In this document: piece after piece, positions 1 to 7,554 of the stretch
Position numbering within the stretch: position 1 is the first letter of the stretch
Layout: each line of letters opens with the position of its first letter
NCBI GenBank assembly: GCA_002069025.1
Contig: MWBK01000078.1
Coordinates: 1 to 8,348, forward strand
Source of the DNA: Bacteroidetes bacterium ADurb.Bin302
GTDB taxonomy: Bacteria; Bacteroidota; Bacteroidia; Bacteroidales; Paludibacteraceae
Direction of reading: 5' to 3'
Length of the DNA stretch: 8,348 nucleotides
The notes under the pieces: generated by a model
What the model was told of the DNA's origin: nothing
The model's database searches: none
What the model saw: the letters and a program-made list of their open reading frames with translations, nothing else
Position numbers and translations under genes: made by a program

Positions 1-74
1 ACTCGAATCTATAGCGAGTTGAATAAAGACAAAATCCAACATTGTGTAATTATGATAACGTTATATTTTTTTAG
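1..74. other. Leading intergenic sequence with two small inverted repeats
   Basis: AT-rich sequence upstream of the tex promoter with no coding frame that I can support. It holds a short hairpin at 1-19 (ACTCG, 9-base loop, CGAGT) and a perfect 10-base palindrome ATAACGTTAT at 55-64. The hairpin could be the tail of a terminator of a gene to the left, but no T-run follows it directly and its left side is cut by the window edge. The palindrome could be an operator or chance in AT-rich DNA. Confidence 0.3.
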
Positions 75-105
75 TTTGTAGCTATAATTATAATCAGTAA
101 TTTTG
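75..105 (+). promoter_or_regulatory. Bacteroidota-type promoter of tex
   Basis: TTTG at 75-78 and TAATTTTG at 98-105 are separated by 19 bases. This matches exactly the -33 TTTG / -7 TAnnTTTG promoter used by the primary sigma factor of Bacteroidota, with the normal 19-21 base spacer. Transcription would begin near 110-113, leaving a leader of only about 20 bases before the GTG at 131. It likely drives tex and the hemolysin III gene together. Confidence 0.75.
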
Positions 106-130
106 GTACTTCAAATTGAAAAAAGAATAA

Positions 131-2263
131 GTGGATTATAGACAAAAAATATCTGAATTAATAGCTGATAATCTTCAACTTACAGTTAAACAAGTATCAG
201 GAACAATAAAACTGCTTGACGATGCTGCGACAATTCCGTTTATAAGTCGATATAGGAAAGAAATGACAGGTGGATTGGATGAAGTAGCTATTGAGTCTGT
301 AAAAAATAAATTTGAAAAATATAAAGAACTTATAGCTCGCCGAGTAACTATTGTAAACACGATAGATGAACAAGGCAAAATGACTGCTGAGTTAAAAAAT
401 CGTATTGAAAATTGCTGGGATTCAGGCGAACTTGAGGATATATATCTTCCTTATAAACCTAAACGTAAAACGAAGGCCGAAATTGCTCGTCAAAACGGCT
501 TGGAACCATTAGCAAAGATTCTGATGAATCAAATGCCTATAATGTGGGACCAAACCATTAAACGCTTTATCAACAAAGAAATTAATACTCCTGATGAGGC
601 TTTGCAAGGAGCTCGCGATATTATTGCAGAGTGGATCAGCGAAAACGAAACAGCAAGAAATATTGTAAGACGCAGATTTTCTCAAGATGCATTTATTACT
701 TCAAAAGTAGTTAAAGCAAAGCAAGAAGAAGCTGATAATTACAGAGATTATTTTGATTTCTCTGAGAAATTATCTCGTTGCTCTTCACATCGTTTATTGG
801 CAATACGTAGAGGTGAAAAAGAAGGATTTTTAAGAGTCGATATTTCGCCTGATCCTGAAAGAGTATTAGAACAATTAAAAAGGGTATTTGTAAAAGCAAA
901 TAATGATTCTTCACAACAAGTGGCTATTGCTACAGATGATAGTTACAAGCGTTTGTTAAAATCGTCGATCGAAAACGAATTTGCAGTATTGTCAAAAGAA
1001 AAGGCTGATAATGATGCAATTAGGGTTTTTGCAGAAAATTTACGTCAATTATTGATGCAGGCGCCTCTTGGTCAGAAAAGAGTTTTAGGTATAGATCCCG
1101 GTTTTAGAAGTGGATGCAAAATAGTATGTTTGGATGCGCAGGGAAATTTATTGCATAATGAAAATATATATCCCCATGCTCCTCAAAATGAAATAAGCAA
1201 AGCTACATCTGCTTTACGAAAAATGGTTGAATCTTATAAAATAGAGGCCATTGCTATAGGGAATGGTACAGCGAGTAGGGAAACGGAACAATTTATTAGT
1301 CAAATTTCGTTTGATCGCACTTTGCAGGTATTTGTAGTTAGTGAGAATGGTGCATCTGTATATTCTGCATCCGCAGTAGCAAGAGAAGAATTTCCTGATT
1401 ATGACGTTACCGTACGTGGTGCAGTTTCTATTGGCAGGAGACTAATTGATCCGCTGGCAGAACTTGTTAAGATAGATCCTAAATCTATAGGCGTAGGTCA
1501 ATACCAACATGATGTAGATCAAACGCAACTTAAAAATTCACTTACAAGAACAGTTGAAAGTGTTGTTAATAATGTAGGTGTAGATATTAATACTGCAAGT
1601 AAGCATTTACTTACATATATTTCAGGATTAGGTCCTGTGCTGGCTCAAAATATTGTAGATTACAGATTACAGAATGGTGCTTTTAATAATCGCAAGAGTT
1701 TAATGAATGTGCCTAAAATGGGAGCCAAAACATTTGAACAGGCAGCAGGTTTTTTACGAATCAGTAAGGGTGATAATCCCTTGGATAATTCTTCTGTGCA
1801 TCCTGAATCTTATAGTATAGTTGAGAAAATGGCATCCGATTTGAGTTGTACGGTTGCCGATTTGATGCGTGATGCTCAATTGCGCAAGCAGATTAATCTA
1901 AATAAATATATTACCGACAGAATAGGTATGCCCACATTGACTGACATTATGCATGAATTAGAAAAGCCAAGCAGAGATCCGCGTGGAAGCGTACAGACAT
2001 TTTCTTTTGATCCTAATGTTAGAAAAATAGATGATTTAAAAGAAGGGATGATTTTACCGGGAATAGTCACCAACATAACTAATTTTGGTGCATTTGTAGA
2101 TATAGGTATAAAAGAAAATGGATTGGTTCATATATCTCAAATGTCAGATAAATTTATTTCCGACCCCAATGAGGTTTTAAGCTTGCATCAACATTTATCT
2201 GTAAGAGTCTTGTCGGTAGATATGCAGCGCAAGCGCATAGCATTAAGTTTGAAAACTAATTAA
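131..2263 (+). CDS. tex: Tex family RNA-binding transcriptional accessory protein
   Basis: A 710-residue cytoplasmic Tex protein, a conserved nucleic-acid-binding factor linked to transcription and RNA metabolism whose exact biochemical role is unsettled. The Tex domains appear in order: an N-terminal helical Tex domain, including the conserved stretch IPFISRYRKEMTGGLDE near residues 35-53; a YqgF/RNase H-like domain starting at GIDPGFRSGCK (320 onward); a helix-hairpin-helix region (about 485-550, with SGLGPVLAQNIVDYR and MNVPKMGAKTFEQAAGFLRI); and a C-terminal S1 RNA-binding domain (about 637-707, GIVTNITNFGAFVDIG). Length is slightly below the roughly 770 residues of the enterobacterial protein, without a missing domain. 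The start is a GTG: the codon just before it is an in-frame TAA (128-130), and the next in-frame ATG lies about 44 codons inside the conserved domain. It sits about 20 bases behind a consensus promoter and 6 bases before the hemolysin III gene. Confidence 0.95.
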   Translation: MDYRQKISELIADNLQLTVKQVSGTIKLLDDAATIPFISRYRKEMTGGLDEVAIESVKNKFEKYKELIARRVTIVNTIDEQGKMTAELKNRIENCWDSGELEDIYLPYKPKRKTKAEIARQNGLEPLAKILMNQMPIMWDQTIKRFINKEINTPDEALQGARDIIAEWISENETARNIVRRRFSQDAFITSKVVKAKQEEADNYRDYFDFSEKLSRCSSHRLLAIRRGEKEGFLRVDISPDPERVLEQLKRVFVKANNDSSQQVAIATDDSYKRLLKSSIENEFAVLSKEKADNDAIRVFAENLRQLLMQAPLGQKRVLGIDPGFRSGCKIVCLDAQGNLLHNENIYPHAPQNEISKATSALRKMVESYKIEAIAIGNGTASRETEQFISQISFDRTLQVFVVSENGASVYSASAVAREEFPDYDVTVRGAVSIGRRLIDPLAELVKIDPKSIGVGQYQHDVDQTQLKNSLTRTVESVVNNVGVDINTASKHLLTYISGLGPVLAQNIVDYRLQNGAFNNRKSLMNVPKMGAKTFEQAAGFLRISKGDNPLDNSSVHPESYSIVEKMASDLSCTVADLMRDAQLRKQINLNKYITDRIGMPTLTDIMHELEKPSRDPRGSVQTFSFDPNVRKIDDLKEGMILPGIVTNITNFGAFVDIGIKENGLVHISQMSDKFISDPNEVLSLHQHLSVRVLSVDMQRKRIALSLKTN

Positions 2264-2269
2264 TACAAT

Positions 2270-2929
2270 ATGAAAAACTGTAAGTTTTATACAGATCGTG
2301 AAGAGAAGGCTAATTACCTTACTCACTTTATAGGTTTAATAGCTGGAATGATAGCTTGCTTTTTTCTTATAAAAAGGGCAATAGATGCTAATGATGCTTG
2401 GGCTATACTTGCTTATTCGATATTTAGTTTTGGTGTACTTTGTTGTATGGGGTCTTCGTCTTTGTATCATTATATTAGTGATCCCAAGAAAAAAGCATTT
2501 TTGCGTCATTTTGACCATGGTGCTATATATATTCAAATTGCTACAAGTTATGCACCGTTTACTCTGTTACTACTCAGAAATGATGGATTTTGGGGATGGG
2601 GATTATTTATAGCAGTATGGGTAGCTGCTATTATAGGATTGATTTTTAATTGCAAGGAACTTAAAGCAAACGACAATTTAAAGACTGCCTCTTATGTTTT
2701 AATGGGCATGCTGGTTGTTTTTGCTGTCAAACCTTTGATTGATGCCTGTATTGATTCAAATTGTTTGAATGTCTTGTATTTCTTAGCTTTAGGAGGATTT
2801 TTCTATGTTGTAGGGGCATTCTTCTATGCTTTAGCAAAACACGAATTCGTGCATGCAATATTTCATATTTTTGTGCTCCTTGGCTTAGGATGCCATATAG
2901 TAGCGGCCTTTTTAATCCCTCTTGCCTGA
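2270..2929 (+). CDS. trhA: Hemolysin III / TrhA (PAQR-like) family integral membrane protein
   Basis: A 219-residue protein made almost wholly of hydrophobic segments, consistent with the seven-helix hemolysin III fold related to PAQR receptors. Family residues believed to form the metal site are present: an N-terminal E..N..TH run (Glu11, Asn15, His19), SSSLYH ending in His67, FDHGAIYIQIA with Asp82-His83, and a late HxxxH (His195 and His199) in the last helices. Bacterial members are implicated in membrane homeostasis; the haemolysin name comes from an early report on one homologue and should not be read as toxin evidence. The ATG lies 6 bases after the tex stop, so it is probably cotranscribed with tex. 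Its last 18 bases overlap the end of the opposing C39-like gene, leaving no room for a separate terminator between the two transcripts. Confidence 0.9.
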   Translation: MKNCKFYTDREEKANYLTHFIGLIAGMIACFFLIKRAIDANDAWAILAYSIFSFGVLCCMGSSSLYHYISDPKKKAFLRHFDHGAIYIQIATSYAPFTLLLLRNDGFWGWGLFIAVWVAAIIGLIFNCKELKANDNLKTASYVLMGMLVVFAVKPLIDACIDSNCLNVLYFLALGGFFYVVGAFFYALAKHEFVHAIFHIFVLLGLGCHIVAAFLIPLA

Positions 2930-3622
2930 AACTTTTTCCTTCGAGACGATAATGTAGGTATTGCTATTTAGAGGAGCCCATATTGTGTGAGTATCCCATA
3001 GTTTTTTAAAATCTTTAATAGAGATAACTCTGTTATATAAAGTGCTATCCTTGCTATTTGTTAAGTAATCAAGTGATTCTGCCAAGTATATGTTCTTTTC
3101 GTCATATCCTACAACCGGAACATAATGCGTTAGTAAAGAACCTTGATAAGTCTTGATTATTGCGATAACCATATTACCATTACTAAGATCTCGTTGTATT
3201 TGGTCAATATTGCCAAGATGAAAATTTGCATAAAATCCTTCTTTTTCAATGTATTTGCAAATATTTTTTGCGTAAACATCGCCAGAACCGGTTTTCTTAA
3301 GTGCCTCATATATTTTCATTCCATCAGCTTCTTTTCCTAATGCTCTAATGGCATAAGCTGTAGCGTATCCTGCACATTCATGTTTAGTCTGTATATCAAT
3401 GCGGTTGGAATTTTGTATGAAGTATGATGAAGGGAATTCTGTTTTGCTGATTCTCAGAGTTGGAAATCCAATTATTATTGCATTAATAAGTAATGTTACA
3501 AGAAAAATAGCAGCAATAGTTGTGACTATCACAAGAGTAGTCTTTCCAATTATGGAGGGACGTTCTGATGATTCATTGGAGCTCTTTTTTTTGTTTATTC
3601 TTTTTGTTTTGTTTGTAAACAT
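2912..3622 (-). CDS. Membrane-anchored C39-like cysteine peptidase family protein
   Basis: A 236-residue protein with a basic cytoplasmic N-terminus (rich in Lys, Arg and Ser, residues 1-28), one transmembrane helix (about 28-53) and a C-terminal domain that would lie outside the cytoplasmic membrane. That domain resembles the C39/papain-like fold: Gln78 followed by Cys83 in [19 protein letters not shown] (oxyanion Gln and nucleophile Cys), then [10 protein letters not shown] with His166. The third catalytic residue is not clear, since the usual DP after the His is replaced by the AESLD region (Glu182 or Asp185). It lacks the ABC-transporter parts of bacteriocin-processing C39 proteases, so it is closer to the stand-alone C39-like group. 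Activity is inferred from the Cys/His pair only. The ATG lies inside the last 28 bases of aspS, suggesting cotranscription and coupled translation. No substrate is suggested by the context. Confidence 0.72.
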   Translation of the reverse strand: MFTNKTKRINKKKSSNESSERPSIIGKTTLVIVTTIAAIFLVTLLINAIIIGFPTLRISKTEFPSSYFIQNSNRIDIQTKHECAGYATAYAIRALGKEADGMKIYEALKKTGSGDVYAKNICKYIEKEGFYANFHLGNIDQIQRDLSNGNMVIAIIKTYQGSLLTHYVPVVGYDEKNIYLAESLDYLTNSKDSTLYNRVISIKDFKKLWDTHTIWAPLNSNTYIIVSKEKVSGKRD

Positions 3623-5352
3623 AATTCGTCTAATTGCTTTTGTTCGATTGGAGCCGGTGCATCTAACATAACATCGCGTCCGCTATTGTTTTTAGGGAAA
3701 GCGATACAGTCGCGAATACTGTCTAAGCCGGCAAACAAACTAACCCAACGATCCAAACCATATGCTAAACCTCCGTGAGGTGGTGCTCCAAATTTGAATG
3801 CGTTCATTAAAAATCCGAATTGTTCTTGGGCTTTTTCAGGTGTGAAACCTAAAATCTCAAACATTCTTGCTTGTAACTTAGGATCGTGGATACGTATTGA
3901 ACCACCACCTACTTCAACTCCATTAACTACCATATCGTATGCATCAGCCCTAACTTCTGCAGCATTGGTATCGAGTAGGGGAATATCTTCGTCTTTTGGA
4001 TGAGTAAATGGGTGATGCATCGCCATAAGTCTGTTTTCTTCATCGCTCCATTCAAACATCGGGAAGTCAATAACCCAAAGACATGCAAATTTATTTTTAT
4101 CTCTTAAGCCTAATTGATTACCCATTTCTAAACGCAATTCGCATAATTGTTTCCGAGTTTTATTAACATTATCGCCACTCATTATCAATATTAAATCGCC
4201 TGGATTTGCGTTCATTGCAACTTTTAGCTCTTGTAATTTCTCTTGTGTATAGAATTTATCTACACTTGATTTTACACTACCATCAGCTTCAACACGTGCG
4301 TATACTAAACCATTAGCTCCTATTTGCGGTTTTTTTACAAATTCGGTAAGATTATCCAATTGTTTTCTTGTGTAAACGGCTGCGTTATGTGCGCATATAC
4401 CGCCAATATAAGCAGCATTGTCAAACACACCGAATCCGCATCCTTTTAAAACCATATCTAATTCTACAAACTTCATTCCAAAACGGAGGTCCGGTTTGTC
4501 ACTCCCATAGTATTTCATAGCATCATGCCATGTCATTCTTGGAAATGTTTCTTTAAGTTCGATGCCCCGTAATGTTTTGAATAAATGTTTTGTCATTGAC
4601 TCAAACAAGTTAATTACGTCTTCTTGCTCAACAAACGACATTTCGCAGTCTATTTGTGTAAATTCAGGTTGACGGTCTGCTCGTAAGTCTTCATCGCGAA
4701 AGCATTTTACTATTTGGAAGTATCTATCAAAACCACTTACCATTAGTAATTGCTTAAGAGTTTGAGGTGATTGGGGTAGTGCATAGAATTGTCCGGGATT
4801 CATACGACTTGGTACAACAAAGTCGCGTGCTCCTTCGGGAGTAGAACCTATTAGCATAGGAGTTTCTACTTCTAAAAATCCTTGGCTATCAAGATAACGG
4901 CGAACTTCCATTGTCATTTTGTGTCTTAACTCCAGGTTTTTGCGGACAAAACTACGACGTAAGTCCAAATAACGATATTTCATGCGTAGATCATCGCCTC
5001 CATCGGTATCATCTTCAATTGTAAATGGTGGTACTTCAGATGATGTAAGTGTGCGAAGTTTGTCTACAATAATCTCAATCTCGCCGGTTGAAATATTTGC
5101 ATTTTTATTGCTGCGTTCTGATACTGTGCCTTCTATTTGTATAACGAATTCTCTACCTAGACGGTTTGCCTCTTCACATAGTTGAGCGTTTGTATTGTCG
5201 CTGAATACAAGTTGTGTGATGCCGTATCTATCGCGTAAATCTACAAATGTCATTCCACCCATTTTGCGAGTGCGTTGTACCCATCCCGCTAATGTAACAC
5301 GGCTTCCTATATTTGTGTGGTTTAATTCTCCGCAGGTATTTGTCCTATACAT
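3595..5352 (-). CDS. aspS: Aspartyl-tRNA synthetase (bacterial type)
   Basis: Class II synthetase that charges tRNA-Asp with aspartate using ATP in the cytoplasm. At 585 residues it has the normal length for the bacterial type. Visible parts are an N-terminal OB-fold anticodon-binding domain (about 1-105, with [20 protein letters not shown]); motif 1 around 147-168; motif 2 [18 protein letters not shown] at 218-235; a GAD insertion domain (roughly 290-420) that marks the bacterial form; and motif 3 [15 protein letters not shown] at 528-542. Residue 31 is Met, not the His reported in non-discriminating enzymes such as that of Pseudomonas. This leans towards an Asp-specific enzyme, but it is weak evidence. 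The gene is transcribed away from the cassette array and overlaps the C39-like gene at its 3' end. Confidence 0.97.
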   Translation of the reverse strand: MYRTNTCGELNHTNIGSRVTLAGWVQRTRKMGGMTFVDLRDRYGITQLVFSDNTNAQLCEEANRLGREFVIQIEGTVSERSNKNANISTGEIEIIVDKLRTLTSSEVPPFTIEDDTDGGDDLRMKYRYLDLRRSFVRKNLELRHKMTMEVRRYLDSQGFLEVETPMLIGSTPEGARDFVVPSRMNPGQFYALPQSPQTLKQLLMVSGFDRYFQIVKCFRDEDLRADRQPEFTQIDCEMSFVEQEDVINLFESMTKHLFKTLRGIELKETFPRMTWHDAMKYYGSDKPDLRFGMKFVELDMVLKGCGFGVFDNAAYIGGICAHNAAVYTRKQLDNLTEFVKKPQIGANGLVYARVEADGSVKSSVDKFYTQEKLQELKVAMNANPGDLILIMSGDNVNKTRKQLCELRLEMGNQLGLRDKNKFACLWVIDFPMFEWSDEENRLMAMHHPFTHPKDEDIPLLDTNAAEVRADAYDMVVNGVEVGGGSIRIHDPKLQARMFEILGFTPEKAQEQFGFLMNAFKFGAPPHGGLAYGLDRWVSLFAGLDSIRDCIAFPKNNSGRDVMLDAPAPIEQKQLDELCLQTKQKE

Positions 5353-5388
5353 AATATGCTGTTCTTATTTATTACTCCCAACAGAGCG

Positions 5389-5396
5389 CAAATATA
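5389..5396 (-). promoter_or_regulatory. Probable -7 element of the aspS promoter
   Basis: On the minus strand this reads TATATTTG followed by CG, matching the Bacteroidota -7 consensus TAnnTTTG, about 37 bases upstream of the aspS ATG. No TTTG is found at the expected -33 spacing (the site is occupied by an A-run), so the call rests on the -7 element and position alone. Confidence 0.5.
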
Positions 5397-5514
5397 CTAA
5401 AAATTATGCAGAATGTTTTTTATAATTAGGGTCAATAAAAATCTTTGTGAGCAAATATTGCGATAAAGTTTTTATATCTATTGAATTATTTAAGATTTTT
5501 AGTTACAAATATTG

Positions 5515-5522
5515 TATCTTTA
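5515..5522 (+). promoter_or_regulatory. Possible promoter reading into the cassette array
   Basis: TATCTTTA is one base off the Bacteroidota -7 consensus TAnnTTTG. It would start transcription around 5528-5532, just before the first cassette junction at 5538/5539. A clear -33 TTTG is not present at the right distance. It lies in the host-side sequence between aspS and the array, so a cassette inserted here would be expressed from host DNA, as in integrons. Confidence 0.3.
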
Positions 5523-5535
5523 TTGCGTAAATAAA

Positions 5536-5595
5536 ATGTTACAGGCAAGCGTAGGACGACACGACCCGACAATAAAAATGAAATTTAAAGTATAA
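5536..5595 (+). CDS. Short leader frame of cassette 1 (19 codons)
   Basis: An ATG at 5536-5538, whose G is the last base before the inferred recombination cut, opens a frame of 19 codons. It ends in TAA at 5593-5595, directly against the ATG of the next gene. A second in-frame ATG (5578) would give a five-residue peptide MKFKV. There is no recognisable protein family. A role in translational coupling, like the short open frame in the attI1 site of class 1 integrons, is inference; the frame may also be chance. Confidence 0.3.
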   Translation: MLQASVGRHDPTIKMKFKV

Positions 5596-6471
5596 ATGAC
5601 AGAACAAATTGATATAGATTTTGACTTTCGACAAGACAGTAAATGTGGCGACCCTGATACGGACAGTCAAAAATTATATGAGGCCCACAAGTTATTATGG
5701 AGTAAAGAATTGCCAAACGGAAAAATATTTACTTTGGAAATTAAAGGTGATAGTTATGGCAGATTTCTAATAAAAAACAATTTGTGTATGAACTTGTCAA
5801 GTGACAGGATGTGTCCGCATTTTGACGGAAAATATAGCAATAAGTTTGACGGTTGGCTTTCTGACTTGGAAAAAGAAGAACTCAAACATAAAGTACGGAC
5901 AATTGGTGGACATATAATTTTCCCCGCCCATAAAAAGAACGGCTTCACAATTAATCAAGCCAGAGGTGTTAGCAGAATAATTTGCGACAGGTTTGATTTA
6001 ACATTGGAATGTATTAGACGTTTTTATCAGGACGAAGAAAGCCCACTTTTAAAAACCTTGACAAACTACAAAGACTTTTTTGACTTGTTTATTGATTTCA
6101 AAGGTTATGTGGACTTCTTTCATTTACAAGATTTTATTGACCAACAAGGACAAGTTGATTTTTCTTTACCGTTTGACAATTTCAACAGACCACCATTGCC
6201 TCAGACTATTGACGAATATAGGCAATACAAGGAGCATACAATAGATTTAATGAATAAAAGAAACAAAAGGATTTTAGAAAGTTTATACTATATCAATTAG
6301 GACTTTATGAAAGGTTTTGGAAACATAGGACGAAAAAAACACCAGCCTGTAACACGCGGTATAGTTAATTGCCGGTACAGTGCATATTCGAGCGGCACAG
6401 CTCGTATCAAAAGTAGTTGTAACTTGATAGGAAAGCGCTTCGAAATCGGCAACTAAACATACCGCCAAATG
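5539..6471 (+). mobile_element. Integron-like gene cassette 1 (DUF6994-like gene plus attC-like site)
   Basis: The unit begins TTACAGGC after a G at 5538 and ends with the G at 6471. The left end of its terminal palindrome, GCCTGTAAC at 6345-6353, is the exact reverse complement of GTTACAGGC at 5538-5546. Joining the two ends in a circle therefore rebuilds a complete symmetrical site, which is how integron cassettes are organised. It carries a single plus-strand gene and no recombinase. No palindrome lies immediately left of it, so it is the first unit and its left neighbour is host or attI-like sequence. Confidence 0.75.
5596..6300 (+). CDS. DUF6994-like protein of unknown function
   Basis: A 234-residue soluble protein with no signal peptide or membrane helix. 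The N-terminus (DFDFRQDSKCGDPDTDS, then LYEAHKLLWSKELPNGKIF) recalls from memory the DUF6994 family found in many bacteria; that identification was not checked. Other features are an aromatic- and Asp-rich middle (LSSDRMCPHFDGKYSNKFDGW), an ARGVSRIICDRFDLTLECIRRFY helix-like stretch, and FFDLFIDFKGYVDFFHLQDF near residues 155-174. No catalytic motif can be named. The ATG directly follows the TAA of a leader frame. Asp codons are a GAC/GAT mixture, unlike the GAT-dominated core genes to the left. It is the only gene of cassette 1; 44 bases separate its stop from the attC-like site. Confidence 0.8.
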   Translation: MTEQIDIDFDFRQDSKCGDPDTDSQKLYEAHKLLWSKELPNGKIFTLEIKGDSYGRFLIKNNLCMNLSSDRMCPHFDGKYSNKFDGWLSDLEKEELKHKVRTIGGHIIFPAHKKNGFTINQARGVSRIICDRFDLTLECIRRFYQDEESPLLKTLTNYKDFFDLFIDFKGYVDFFHLQDFIDQQGQVDFSLPFDNFNRPPLPQTIDEYRQYKEHTIDLMNKRNKRILESLYYIN

Positions 6472-6477
6472 TTATGT
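6345..6477 (+). repeat. attC-like recombination site of cassette 1
   Basis: An imperfect palindrome of about 130 bases. Outer left arm GCCTGTAAC (6345-6353) pairs in the circular form with the start of the same cassette. Inner arms at 6356-6374 and 6447-6465 pair at 16 of 19 positions (GCGGTAT...TTGCCG against its complement). The spacer between outer and inner arm is 2 bases on the left and 5 on the right, an asymmetry typical of attC sites with extrahelical bases. The centre holds two further hairpins: CGAGC/GCTCG at 6389-6404 and TATCAA/TTGATA at 6405-6429. The right core is G^TTATGTG at 6471-6477. No coding frame is credible here. Confidence 0.75.
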
Positions 6478-7554
6478 GATATAATAAAAGACGACCAACA
6501 TAAAATGATAGACCTAATCGGAGACATTCACGGACACGCAGACAAACTCGAAGAGTTGCTTCTAAAGTTGGGTTATGCAAAAATTAACGGAACATATTCG
6601 CATCCAGAGAGAAAAGTGTTGTTTGTTGGCGACTATATTGACAGGGGACCAAAAATTAGAGAAACACTTCAAATAGTTAGAGCAATGGTGGATAGTGAAA
6701 ATGCAATTGCATTAATGGGAAATCACGAATACAACGCCCTATGTTTCCATTTCCAAGAAACCGAAGGTGGACACCTTAGAAAACACTTAATCAAAAATAT
6801 TATTCAGCACTACGAGACACTTAAACAATTTCAAAATAGACAGAATGAGTATGAAGATTACTTAGATTGGTTTAAGACATTGCCGCTTTACTACGAAACC
6901 GACACTTTCAAAGCTGTTCACGCCTGTTGGGACAATAACAATATTGAATTATTGAGAAAGTCTTTAGTAAACGATAGATTGAATGATGAACTAATTTACC
7001 AATCGGTTAAAAAAGGAACAGAGTTAAATGAAGCCATAGACCAAACCCTAAAAGGCAAAGAAATGAAAATGCCAAATGGACTTTACTTCACCGACAAGGA
7101 CGGCACAAAAAGAACAGAAATTAGAATCAAGTGGTGGGAAGACCCAACCGTGATGACTTACAAATCAATTAGTGTTGAGTCAATTGACAATTTACCAGAC
7201 CAATCAATTGAATTATCATGTTTAAAGTCGCTTGACTTTTACAGCGACAATGACAAAAAAGTATTCTTTGGACATTACTGGCTTAAAGGAGAGCCAATTC
7301 TTTACAAGGAAAATATTTGTTGTTTAGATTACAGCGTTGCAAAAGGTGGTAAACTCGTTGCTTACCGACTAAATGGTGAAACAGTTTTAGACAGTAAAAA
7401 CTTGACTTATGTTTGATAGAATTACATCACATAACACACATTTGACGCAATGGGGGCTGACTTCTTACAATCAAAAATCTGGCTACTATTATAGATTTGT
7501 GCTGGCTGACAGTTCCGTTTTCCAAAATCCCCCACTGCGCCAAGCGTGGGAACG
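6472..7554 (+). mobile_element. Integron-like gene cassette 2 (metallophosphoesterase gene plus attC-like site)
   Basis: The unit begins TTATGTGAT after the G at 6471 and ends with the G at 7554. The start GTTATGTGAT (6471-6480) is the exact reverse complement of ATCACATAAC (7426-7435), and the match extends to 14 of 15 bases when five more bases are taken on each side. This links the cassette start to its own downstream site, not to that of the neighbour. It has one gene, plus strand, in the same orientation as the other units. Confidence 0.78.
6505..7416 (+). CDS. PPP-family metallophosphoesterase (calcineurin-like phosphatase)
   Basis: A 303-residue cytoplasmic phosphoesterase with all the metal-binding motifs of the PPP/ApaH-like family: GDIHGH at residues 6-11, GDYIDRGP at 42-49, GNHE at 72-75, a conserved His139 in AVHACW, and GHYW with His255. 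Related bacterial enzymes are PrpE/ApaH-type protein or dinucleotide phosphatases; the real substrate cannot be told. The insert between GNHE and His139 is rich in His, Gln and Tyr, and the stretch around 185-225 is charged. I chose the ATG at 6505 because MIDLIGDIHGH is the usual family beginning. The upstream in-frame ATG at 6469 lies partly in the preceding cassette and would add 12 residues across the recombination junction. Asp is mostly GAC, unlike the core genes and unlike cassette 3. The stop is 9 bases before its attC-like site. Confidence 0.9.
   Translation: MIDLIGDIHGHADKLEELLLKLGYAKINGTYSHPERKVLFVGDYIDRGPKIRETLQIVRAMVDSENAIALMGNHEYNALCFHFQETEGGHLRKHLIKNIIQHYETLKQFQNRQNEYEDYLDWFKTLPLYYETDTFKAVHACWDNNNIELLRKSLVNDRLNDELIYQSVKKGTELNEAIDQTLKGKEMKMPNGLYFTDKDGTKRTEIRIKWWEDPTVMTYKSISVESIDNLPDQSIELSCLKSLDFYSDNDKKVFFGHYWLKGEPILYKENICCLDYSVAKGGKLVAYRLNGETVLDSKNLTYV

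Noticed and set aside
3143..3671. Plus-strand frames opposite the C39-like and aspS genes
   Set aside because: They are antisense shadows of well-supported genes with no recognisable domains.
6283..6468. Minus-strand open frame of 61 codons
   Set aside because: It lies almost wholly in the attC-like palindrome, resembles no protein, and is antisense to all cassette genes.
6345..6477. Palindromes after the cassette genes as intrinsic terminators
   Set aside because: The paired arms are 70-90 bases apart with unequal spacers and no T-run follows. Some termination by the folded RNA is possible, but it does not explain the match to the unit start.
6469..6504. ATG at 6469 as the main start of the phosphatase
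   Set aside because: Homologues usually begin at the MIxxIGDIHGH segment, and the upstream codon belongs to the preceding cassette. It is kept only as a possible alternative.
6471..7435. GTTATGTGAT and ATCACATAAC as terminal inverted repeats of an insertion sequence around the phosphatase gene
   Set aside because: There is no transposase and no target duplication. The right copy is the outer arm of a larger palindrome, and the neighbouring unit has a different pair of the same design, which fits attC logic and not IS ends.
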